From Helicobacteraceae bacterium (GTDB lineage: Bacteria; Campylobacterota; Campylobacteria; Campylobacterales; Sulfurimonadaceae): a stretch of 6,377 nt of DNA. The notes under the pieces were generated by a model. It was not told where the DNA came from. It made no database searches and saw only the letters and a list, made by a program, of their open reading frames with translations. Where the stretch lies: NCBI GenBank assembly GCA_015488075.1, contig WFOM01000194.1:1-6377 (forward strand), written 5' to 3'. The first letter of the stretch is position 1. The number at the start of each line of letters is the position of its first letter. Shown here piece after piece: positions 1 through 4,914 of this stretch. The position numbers were made by a program, and so were the translations under genes.

Positions 1-234
1 ATTTAAAGCTTCTTCAAAAAGTTCAAGTGCAAAGTTGTTACATTTTACACTTTTTATACCTGCATTTTTGTTTATAAGATTTAAAAGTGAGTCATCTCTG
101 TAGGCAGAAAATGTAGCTTCAAATTTTTTCACATACTCATATGCCTCAAAAAGTATCTTTTTCGGCAAATCAGCCTCCATGACAAGCTCGGTGCTCATCA
201 CTTTGGCTTTTAACCCTCTTTCAAAAAAACCCAT
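1..234 (-). CDS. apbE: ApbE-like FAD:protein FMN transferase, N-terminal 78 residues (runs off left edge)
   Basis: This enzyme family moves FMN from FAD onto a Thr (or Ser) of extracytoplasmic redox proteins. The 78 visible residues fit the ApbE N-terminal region: a beta strand (KVMSTELVMEA), an amphipathic helix, then FEATFSAYRDDSLLNLINKNAG at about 38-59, matching the family pattern 'E..fS.Y..dSeis.iN..aG'. The start is ATG at 234, preceded at 5-nt spacing by AGGTG, which overlaps the stop codon of the DUF3570 gene (7-bp gap). An in-frame TGA lies two codons upstream, so the start cannot move further back. The protein therefore begins directly with the catalytic domain and has no visible signal peptide or lipobox, unlike most ApbE proteins. 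It is the last gene of the operon seen here. The catalytic C-terminal part is outside the window. The identification is fairly sure; the enzyme's location is not. Confidence 0.82.
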   Translation of the reverse strand, partial: MGFFERGLKAKVMSTELVMEADLPKKILFEAYEYVKKFEATFSAYRDDSLLNLINKNAGIKSVKCNNFALELFEEALN

Positions 235-241
235 ATATCAC

Positions 242-1360
242 CTAGTAGTCAAAATCATAAGACAATGTAGTATAGATTGCAGTCAGGCTGTCTTTGCCAT
301 ACCAGTTTTTGATATAGTCGTTTTTTGTCGTCTGATACAGATCTATACTCGCTTTTATCTTATGTTTGTGGTTAATTTTATACATAAACGGCAAGCCTAT
401 GTCAAACGAATCAAATGCACTCATCCTGTAATCAACAACAAAATACTCATCTCCTCTGCCGTAATCGCCCAAAGGTTTTGTAAAGTTTGACTTTGTCTGG
501 GTATAGTATCTAAATCTAAGGCCACTTGTAAATTTTTTGCTTACATCATGTAACCACTCTATGCTTGCCGTATGAGATTTTATACTCCAGTCATCTTTAT
601 AATATCTGTATGAAAAATTTGTTGCATTTTTAAGGTTTATCATATATACACCTTTTAGTGCAAAAGCATATCCTGTTCTTTTATCGGGATATTTTTCAAA
701 CTTGGCAATATCATCTTTTAAAACATAATGGTAAGGTGAAGATAAAAATCCTTTGCTTGTCATATAAGAGAAAACTCCCTGCATTGAAAAAGTCGGAGTT
801 ATAAGCTGATTTACGGAAATATCTATCTTACCCTCTTTTCTGTCTTTTGTCGGCAACTCTCTTTTAAATATAGGTTGCCAGTAGTCAAAAGACTGAGATA
901 CACCTATACCCAAAGCGGTGTTTTGCTCATTTAGCTGTCTTACATAGTTTACAAAAACAGCTCTTCCGGTATAATCTTTTTCGGTTGAATAGTATGCCCC
1001 AAAACTTAAAAGATTATTACCATCATCATAAGTAGCTAAAAGTGTCGGTGCATATCTAACATCATCAAAAAGCTGTCCCTCTTTTCTTGAAGCACCTGTA
1101 ACCGTATCTACTCTTGTATTATTTGCACCGTTTTTTATACTTGCGGCACTTATGGCATCTATTCTCATTTTGAGTCCTACCATCCATGAATGTGCAACTT
1201 TTTTAAATACTCCCAAAGTCGGAGAGTAAACCTGCACACTTGCATTATCGTTGTATGTTGCAAATCCAAGAGAAACACTATCTTTTATACTTGATGCAAA
1301 TGCACCGGCCTTGACAAGTAGTATCGAAAATACTGCTTTTAAAATATTTTTTATCTGCAT
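242..1360 (-). CDS. DUF3570 family outer-membrane beta-barrel-like protein, possible flavinylation target
   Basis: A 372-residue exported protein recognised as DUF3570 by its length, family motifs and gene company. An N-terminal signal (MQIKNILKAVFSILLVKAGAFA) is followed by alternating amphipathic strands rich in Tyr/Phe, such as SYRYYKDDW and GLRFRYYTQ. The last residue is aromatic (SYDFDY), as in outer-membrane barrels. Near the N-terminus lie DAISAAS (68-74) and DTVTGAS (85-91), which resemble the ApbE flavin-attachment motif. The start is ATG at 1360, because AAGGGGG (1367-1373) lies 6 nt upstream. The in-frame TTG at 1366 would touch that ribosome site and is unlikely. The gene overlaps the DUF4266 gene by 10 bp and is followed 7 bp later by apbE. 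The function of this family is not established to my knowledge. The barrel is predicted from composition, and the flavin role is inference. Confidence 0.8.
   Translation of the reverse strand: MQIKNILKAVFSILLVKAGAFASSIKDSVSLGFATYNDNASVQVYSPTLGVFKKVAHSWMVGLKMRIDAISAASIKNGANNTRVDTVTGASRKEGQLFDDVRYAPTLLATYDDGNNLLSFGAYYSTEKDYTGRAVFVNYVRQLNEQNTALGIGVSQSFDYWQPIFKRELPTKDRKEGKIDISVNQLITPTFSMQGVFSYMTSKGFLSSPYHYVLKDDIAKFEKYPDKRTGYAFALKGVYMINLKNATNFSYRYYKDDWSIKSHTASIEWLHDVSKKFTSGLRFRYYTQTKSNFTKPLGDYGRGDEYFVVDYRMSAFDSFDIGLPFMYKINHKHKIKASIDLYQTTKNDYIKNWYGKDSLTAIYTTLSYDFDY
1088..1108 (-). other. DTVTGAS segment in the DUF3570 protein, possible FMN attachment site
   Basis: Residues 85-91 read D-T-V-T-G-A-S. 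ApbE substrates are known to carry D-x-x-[S/T]-[G/S]-A-[T/S], with FMN bound to the last residue. The match is complete if Ser is accepted as the acceptor. A weaker copy, DAISAAS, lies at 1139-1159 (residues 68-74). Both sit in the exported part of the protein, encoded just before an apbE gene. Modification itself cannot be seen in DNA. Confidence 0.5.
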
Positions 1361-1572
1361 CCGCAACCCCCTTGAAAACTACTCTCACCACCGGCACTGG
1401 CTTCTCTTATAAGAAATATATGCCCTTCTTGTTCTCCCCTTAGTTCAATCGGAGACAAGTTCATCTTATCTTGTGCAAAATACTCCTTCTCATAAGGCAT
1501 CACACGAACAAGCTTGTCACTGCAACCTGCAAATAAAATCGATACAAATATTATAATCGCTGTCTTTTTCAT
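1351..1572 (-). CDS. DUF4266 family small lipoprotein with C-terminal GGCGCR
   Basis: A 73-residue lipoprotein. The signal peptide ends in the lipobox LFAGC, so Cys17 should be lipidated and the mature protein is only about 57 residues. The rest is polar, and the C-terminus is Gly/Cys-rich: REASAGGESSFQGGCGCR, with Cys70 and Cys72 in a C-G-C arrangement. This matches DUF4266, a family whose hallmark is a terminal GGGCGC-type motif and which occurs beside DUF3570. The start is ATG at 1572 in an ATGA overlap (4 bp) with the stop codon of the thioredoxin gene, implying translational coupling; the ribosome site (AAAGAG) is weak. Codons for the terminal QGGCGC double as the ribosome site and start of the DUF3570 gene. 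The CGC pair could bind metal, form a disulfide handled by the neighbouring thioredoxin, or be modified. Function is unknown. Confidence 0.8.
   Translation of the reverse strand: MKKTAIIIFVSILFAGCSDKLVRVMPYEKEYFAQDKMNLSPIELRGEQEGHIFLIREASAGGESSFQGGCGCR
1367..1373 (-). promoter_or_regulatory. Ribosome binding site deciding the DUF3570 start
   Basis: On the minus strand AAGGGGG is followed by six bases (TTGCGG) and then ATG at 1360. This supports ATG 1360 over the upstream in-frame TTG at 1366, which would have no spacer. The site lies inside the last codons of the DUF4266 gene. Confidence 0.7.
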
Positions 1573-2069
1573 TTTGAACTCTTTGTTAATAATTCTATCT
1601 CTTTTTGCAATTTTTTGATGCTCTCTTCATCAAAACTTCCTATATAAACATCAACTATAGTCCCATCTTTGTCTATCAGCAGTGATGTAGGCATTCCTGG
1701 AACTTTGTAAGTTTTTGGTAGATATTTTGTTTGATCATAAAGTGCAGTCAAAACTTTGTCCGGGTCAACAGACTCTAAAAAATCTATACCGTTTTCTTTG
1801 TGTGTATCTATATTTACAAGAACTATCTCAAAATCTTTTTTATTATAGCTTTTTTGAAGCTTAACAAACAACGGCATCTCATGTTGACATCCACTACACC
1901 AACTTGCCCACATATTTAACAATACAACTTTTCCTTTTAAACTCTGACTGTCAACAACTGTTGAGCTATTATATAATCCCGGAAGTTTAAATTCAACCTC
2001 TTTATCACCTTTTTTTAGTGATGCTACCAAAGAAAGACTCATCATCAAAATTAAAATCATCTTTTTCAT
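1569..2069 (-). CDS. TlpA-like periplasmic thioredoxin-fold protein
   Basis: A 166-residue exported thioredoxin of the TlpA/ResA group. A short signal peptide (about residues 1-17, MKKMILILMMSLSLVAS) is followed by the AhpC/TSA-type start (VEFKLPGLYNSSTVVDSQSLKGKVVLLNMWASWC). The active site is WASWCSGC with Cys58 and Cys61, and the conserved cis-proline is in GMPTSLL (Pro127). The K-D-G-T turn and a C-terminal helix complete the fold, and the length is normal. Such proteins reduce periplasmic disulfides or keep haem-binding CxxCH cysteines reduced before haem is attached. This would suit the two CxxCH lipoprotein genes just upstream, or the CGC motif of the DUF4266 protein encoded next. The start ATG at 2069 has a strong AGGAGG-type site with 7-8 nt spacing. 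The gap to the upstream gene is 12 bp, and the stop overlaps the next start by 4 bp. Confidence 0.9.
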   Translation of the reverse strand: MKKMILILMMSLSLVASLKKGDKEVEFKLPGLYNSSTVVDSQSLKGKVVLLNMWASWCSGCQHEMPLFVKLQKSYNKKDFEIVLVNIDTHKENGIDFLESVDPDKVLTALYDQTKYLPKTYKVPGMPTSLLIDKDGTIVDVYIGSFDEESIKKLQKEIELLTKSSK

Positions 2070-2081
2070 TTTTATTCCCTC

Positions 2082-2699
2082 CTATTTACAGCTTGATGGA
2101 TTTATATTGGCATATATTGGTGGTTGAACTCCACCGGTTGTGTTATGACAACTGTTGCAGGCTATACGATTTGCATAATCTTTTGGATTGTTTATATCAT
2201 AAGGTGCATTTGAAAAACTATGTGTTAAATTAGCACTTGTTGCTATAAGAGTGCCTGCTTTGTCAAATACTTCAACAGTATAGTTTCCTGCAGGTATGCT
2301 TGCTATACTTCTTGCAAGCAAAAACACATTTCCTTTTCCTTTGTAACCTTTTGAATTTTGATCATTGCTACTACTTGAGACTACGCTACTACTTGAGACT
2401 ACACTCAAACCGCTTCCGTCAACAAGTTTTATAATTAAATCCCCGCCACATACTTGGTTGAGATCATCTTTGTTAGTTACCGAGTTACTTTTAAAAACCG
2501 TTCCTGCAAGCAACAGATGCCTCTGGCTTGATAGATCAACATTATGACAAGCAAGGCAATCTCTTCCCTGAAAATGCCATCCCTGTTTTGATACCGTAGT
2601 GCCATTTCCTTCACCACCTTCACCACCTTCACTACAACCTGTTAAAAATCCAATAACGGCTACTGCCAAGACCAAATACTTTTTCATCTCTCTTCTCAT
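2082..2699 (-). CDS. Two-haem c-type cytochrome lipoprotein
   Basis: A 205-residue lipoprotein with a signal peptide and lipobox FLTGC (Cys22), then a Gly/Glu spacer (EGGEGGEG). The first haem site is CLACH (48-52, in HFQGRDCLACH) and the second is CNSCH (181-185). Between them lies a beta-rich segment (AGTVFKSN..., then GNYTVEVFDKAGTLIATSANLTH) that looks like an immunoglobulin- or transthyretin-like fold, interrupted by a Ser-rich insert (VVSSSSVVSSSS). Non-haem Cys84 and Cys204 could pair. It resembles its upstream neighbour in order and motifs, which suggests duplication. A role in electron transfer at the periplasmic face of a membrane is likely; the partner is unknown. ATG at 2699 has AGGAG at 5-nt spacing, but ATG at 2687 (MKKYLVLAV) is also possible and gives a tidier signal peptide. 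The gap to the upstream gene is 8 bp. Confidence 0.87.
   Translation of the reverse strand: MRREMKKYLVLAVAVIGFLTGCSEGGEGGEGNGTTVSKQGWHFQGRDCLACHNVDLSSQRHLLLAGTVFKSNSVTNKDDLNQVCGGDLIIKLVDGSGLSVVSSSSVVSSSSNDQNSKGYKGKGNVFLLARSIASIPAGNYTVEVFDKAGTLIATSANLTHSFSNAPYDINNPKDYANRIACNSCHNTTGGVQPPIYANINPSSCK
2367..2402. repeat. Perfect 18-bp tandem duplication in the two-haem cytochrome gene
   Basis: The 18-mer GCTACTACTTGAGACTAC occurs twice with no mismatch, at 2367-2384 and 2385-2402. On the coding strand it gives two copies of VVSSSS in frame. Perfect identity at the DNA level indicates a recent duplication, or a site prone to slippage that would add or remove six residues at a time. Confidence 0.9.
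2608..2634. repeat. 9-bp tandem repeats coding a Gly-Gly-Glu spacer
   Basis: CCTTCACCA occurs at 2608-2616 and 2617-2625, followed by the one-mismatch copy CCTTCACTA at 2626-2634. It encodes the Gly/Glu spacer between the lipidated Cys and the first haem. The period is a multiple of three, so length changes stay in frame. Confidence 0.8.
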
Positions 2700-2707
2700 C
2701 TCATCTC

Positions 2708-3559
2708 CTAATTGTTTTTAGCACCCTGCTGTATCCAGTTTAAAACGGTATTGTAACTTGTTCCCAAAGCATTTCCTCCGGTATGCGAAATCTTTCCTCC
2801 ACCTTTTTGCAAAAGCAGTGAATTTGCCGGTGTTGTCGTATTTACCAAACTGTTTGAAGTCAAGTTGGTGTATGTTGCAGCAGCGGTTGAGAGAACTTTA
2901 TATATTCTACCGCTTGTAGAATTATGACAGGCTTGACATTTTTGCTTTAAGACTGGATATACAGAGCTTGCAAACGATACTGCAGTAGTATTTCCGCCGG
3001 TATTTCCTGTGGTATTTCCTGTGGTATTTCCACCTGTGTTTCCGGTATTGTTTAAAGAAGCATAATAGTCATACGAGACTATCCTGCCGGGAGCACCGCC
3101 TGTTCCACTTGCAGTGTGACAACTATTACATGCAAATCTACTTTGATTATGAAGCGAAGCAGATTTATTTACAACTTTGCCGTTACTATCAACAACTTCT
3201 GCTATAAACTGCATAGCACCGCCGTTTATCCAACTTGTGTTAAAGTTTCCATCTCCTCTTCCCTGGACATAATATACATATCTCGTCGTATTTCCCACAC
3301 TATCTTTTAGTGCCAGTCTTATATTGTATCCAGCGGCTGAATTTGCCAGGTCGTTGTTTGAAGCATGTAGTGTTTTAAATACGGTTCCTCCGGAAGAAAA
3401 ACTGTGACAGTCCATACAATTTCTTCCCTGATAGTGCAATCCACCGTTTTCTCCACCTTCTCCACCTTCTCCACCTACTAAACTTGATGTTCCTCCGCAT
3501 CCGGCTAACAATATTGAAATTAGACCTATATAAGATAAACTATTTTTAAAGCATTTCAT
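2708..3559 (-). CDS. Three-haem c-type cytochrome lipoprotein
   Basis: A 283-residue lipoprotein that opens the operon. The lipobox LLAGC places the lipid on Cys21. A GGEGGEGGE spacer leads to haem site 1, CMDCH (48-52, in HYQGRNCMDCH), then a beta-rich GTVF... segment and haem site 2, CNSCH (144-148). A low-complexity Asn-Thr-Gly linker (about 171-192) joins a second domain with CQACH (208-212, in SSVYPVLKQKCQACH). That C-terminal domain looks like a small single-haem cytochrome of the kind often attached to planctomycete and Bacteroidota proteins. It has no Met after the haem motif, and His259 (KISHTGG) is the likely distal ligand. The start is ATG at 3559, as AAGGAG (3565-3570) lies 5 nt upstream; an in-frame GTG at 3565 overlaps that site. 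The role is presumably haem-based electron transfer at the cell envelope; the substrate cannot be read from the sequence. Confidence 0.87.
   Translation of the reverse strand: MKCFKNSLSYIGLISILLAGCGGTSSLVGGEGGEGGENGGLHYQGRNCMDCHSFSSGGTVFKTLHASNNDLANSAAGYNIRLALKDSVGNTTRYVYYVQGRGDGNFNTSWINGGAMQFIAEVVDSNGKVVNKSASLHNQSRFACNSCHTASGTGGAPGRIVSYDYYASLNNTGNTGGNTTGNTTGNTGGNTTAVSFASSVYPVLKQKCQACHNSTSGRIYKVLSTAAATYTNLTSNSLVNTTTPANSLLLQKGGGKISHTGGNALGTSYNTVLNWIQQGAKNN
2988..3050. repeat. Short degenerate repeats coding the Asn-Thr-Gly linker
   Basis: The 12-mer GGTATTTCCTGT is repeated at 2999-3010 and 3011-3022, flanked by diverged copies (TATTTCCGCCGG before, TATTTCCACCTG after). On the coding strand this gives NTG-GNT-TGNT units forming a flexible linker between the two cytochrome domains. 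Its length may vary between strains. Confidence 0.75.
3449..3475. repeat. Three perfect 9-bp tandem repeats
   Basis: TTCTCCACC occurs three times in a row and encodes the repeated Gly-Gly-Glu spacer after the lipidated Cys of the three-haem lipoprotein. The sister gene has an equivalent array with a different 9-mer (2608-2634). The spacers therefore share amino acids but not DNA units. Confidence 0.88.
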
Positions 3560-3564
3560 AAACA

Positions 3565-3570
3565 CTCCTT
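3565..3570 (-). promoter_or_regulatory. Ribosome binding site deciding the three-haem lipoprotein start
   Basis: AAGGAG on the minus strand, then TGTTT, then ATG at 3559. The 5-nt spacing is ideal and rules against the GTG at 3565, which overlaps the site itself. Confidence 0.8.
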
Positions 3571-3597
3571 CAATTTTTATGTTAAAACTTTAAACTA

Positions 3598-3625
3598 ATT
3601 ATATGAATATTATATGAATATTATA
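3598..3625 (-). promoter_or_regulatory. Triple TATAAT promoter array of the haem/DUF3570/apbE operon
   Basis: On the minus strand TATAAT occurs at 3625-3620, 3614-3609 and 3603-3598, exactly 11 bp apart, within two copies of an 11-bp unit. No convincing -35 box is seen, which is usual for Campylobacterota promoters, where phased AT tracts replace it. The hexamer nearest the gene would give a transcript start near 3591 and a leader of about 32 nt. The first hexamer overlaps the stop codon of the ygjP-like gene. Which hexamer is used cannot be told. Confidence 0.6.
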
Positions 3626-4169
3626 TATTTTTTAGAAAATTATCCAAAAGATTGTAGAACTTTTTTGAATGATCAAAGTAAACAGTATGACAAAGTTCGT
3701 GAAGTATCACTTCATCTATAAACTTTTTGTCTTTGGTTATGAGATAAGTGTTAAATGTCAGATTGTGCCTGCTGTCACAACTCCCCCACCTTCTTTTCAT
3801 TTTTCTGAATTTTATACCGTTGTATCCAAGACCTGTAATTTCGGAGAGTTCTTTTGTTCTTTTTGTTATATACTCTTTTGCTTTATCTTTGTAAAAAGTA
3901 TCAAAATCAAAATACTCTCTAAACTCACATATATCAAAATCCTCTCCAAAAAGTTTGTTGCTGTTATCTTCAACTTCTATAGTGTTGAAGTTTTTTCTAA
4001 GCCATCCTTCTCTTTCTTTTAAAAAATCATAAAGCCTTTCTTTTGAAAGTCTTCTTGAGCTTAAAACTATCTTTTTATCCGGATAAATTTTCAAATATAT
4101 GTTTTTTATCGGTTTTATATGGTGTTCTATCTCAAACTCTTTAAACCTAATCAATTCTTTCGTAGTCAA
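3621..4169 (-). CDS. YgjP-like zinc metallohydrolase (DUF45 / M48-related family)
   Basis: A 182-residue cytoplasmic protein of the YgjP (DUF45) family of putative zinc peptidases. The zinc motif is HELCH (His157, Glu158, His161), with a third ligand at His167 in the typical DHSKKFYNLL tail. The family signature RRWGSC (126-131) and 'LTFNTYLI' precede it. The N-terminal half (KEFEIEH... and the KEREGWLRKNF helix) fits the family's beta-rich front domain. Length is slightly short of the usual 200-240. The start appears to be TTG at 4169, with AAAGGA 5 nt upstream. No ATG is available nearby; TTG at 4154 is an alternative. The gene overlaps the end of queC by 23 bp and is probably translated from the same message. 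Physiological substrates of this family are not established. Confidence 0.85.
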   Translation of the reverse strand: MTTKELIRFKEFEIEHHIKPIKNIYLKIYPDKKIVLSSRRLSKERLYDFLKEREGWLRKNFNTIEVEDNSNKLFGEDFDICEFREYFDFDTFYKDKAKEYITKRTKELSEITGLGYNGIKFRKMKRRWGSCDSRHNLTFNTYLITKDKKFIDEVILHELCHTVYFDHSKKFYNLLDNFLKNI

Positions 4170-4821
4170 TCACATCCTTTATACCAGCAAGTTCAAATCC
4201 TTTTAGTCTGAGCCTGCAACTGTCGCATACTCCACATGCCTTATCTTCATTTTTGTAACAGCTCCATGTAAGATGAAGCGGAACATTGTGTTTTAGTGCA
4301 ACTTTGACTATCTCTTCTTTTTTAAGATGAACAAGCGGCATATCTATAGTTATATTTGTTTCATCTTTTGTGCCGAGATTTATAGCTTTTTGCATAGCTT
4401 TAACATAATCTTCCCTGCAGTCCGGATATCCGCTGCTGTCTTCTTCAACAACTCCTATAGCTATAAGATCTGCACCTTCCTTTTCAGCTATGGCTGCCGC
4501 AACAGATAAAAATATACCGTTTCTAAAAGGAACATAAGTTACAGGAACGCCGTCTTCTATCCCGCTTACAGGCACTTCTATACTTTTGTCAACAAGTGCC
4601 GAAGCACCTATCTGCTGAAAAAAATCAAGATCAATGACATATTTGCCAACCACACCGAGATCACTGCAAATATCTTCAAAAGCTTTAAGCTCTTTGCTTT
4701 GTGTTCTTTGACCATAATTAAAATGGAGTGCAACTATATCAAAACCCTTTTCTTTTTCTATATATGCGGTTGTAGCAGAATCCATACCACCGCTGAGGAT
4801 AACAACAGCCTTTTTTGACAT
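4147..4821 (-). CDS. queC: 7-cyano-7-deazaguanine synthase QueC
   Basis: QueC makes preQ0 from 7-carboxy-7-deazaguanine, ammonia and ATP, a step in queuosine tRNA modification in the cytoplasm. The 224-residue product has normal family length. It starts with the PP-loop ATP site SGGMDS (10-15), followed by HFNYGQR (33-39), YVPFRN (96-101), and GYPDCR (131-136). The C-terminal zinc site has four cysteines, Cys188, Cys196, Cys199 and Cys202, in SCY...ACGVCDSC. The start is ATG at 4821, with AAAAGG about 6 nt upstream. All catalytic and metal residues seem present, so the enzyme should be active. It is the first gene of a two-gene unit with the ygjP-like gene. No other queuosine genes (queD, queE, queF) lie in the window. 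Confidence 0.97.
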   Translation of the reverse strand: MSKKAVVILSGGMDSATTAYIEKEKGFDIVALHFNYGQRTQSKELKAFEDICSDLGVVGKYVIDLDFFQQIGASALVDKSIEVPVSGIEDGVPVTYVPFRNGIFLSVAAAIAEKEGADLIAIGVVEEDSSGYPDCREDYVKAMQKAINLGTKDETNITIDMPLVHLKKEEIVKVALKHNVPLHLTWSCYKNEDKACGVCDSCRLRLKGFELAGIKDVIDYERID

Positions 4822-4847
4822 GTGAAACCTTTTTTTATTAAAATTTT

Positions 4848-4853
4848 ATCATA
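4848..4853 (-). promoter_or_regulatory. Candidate -10 box of queC
   Basis: TATGAT on the minus strand, 26 nt before the queC ATG, followed by AT-rich leader. It differs from TATAAT at one base. No -35 box is evident. It is the best candidate in the 93-bp gap between the divergent genes, but AT-rich DNA gives such matches easily. Confidence 0.35.
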
Positions 4854-4877
4854 AGAAAGTTTTTAGTTTAATTAGGA

Positions 4878-4883
4878 TATGAT
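4878..4883 (+). promoter_or_regulatory. Candidate -10 box of the YjfB-like gene
   Basis: TATGAT, 31 nt before the ATG at 4915, preceded by T-rich DNA. It faces away from the similar hexamer at 4848-4853 used for queC. A flagellar sigma-28 or sigma-54 promoter would suit a motility gene, but I could not find a convincing match to either. Confidence 0.35.
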
Positions 4884-4914
4884 TTGAAATGAGAGAAAAT
4901 AAAAAGGAGCTGTT

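Noticed and set aside
179..490. Plus-strand open frame opposite the DUF3570 and apbE genes
   Set aside because: It lies antisense to two well-supported genes, has no ribosome site or family match, and shows the composition of a reverse-frame shadow. Similar frames at 2018-2233, 2365-2547, 3116-3310, 3669-4022, 4327-4509 and 5191-5373 were dropped for the same reason.
3600..3621. The 11-bp tandem unit as a CRISPR or integration repeat
   Set aside because: There are only two short adjacent copies without spacers; the TATAAT phasing explains them better as promoter DNA.
3687..3701. HELCH in the ygjP-like protein as a haem-binding site
   Set aside because: It is not CxxCH; the His-Glu-x-x-His spacing and the downstream His fit a zinc peptidase.
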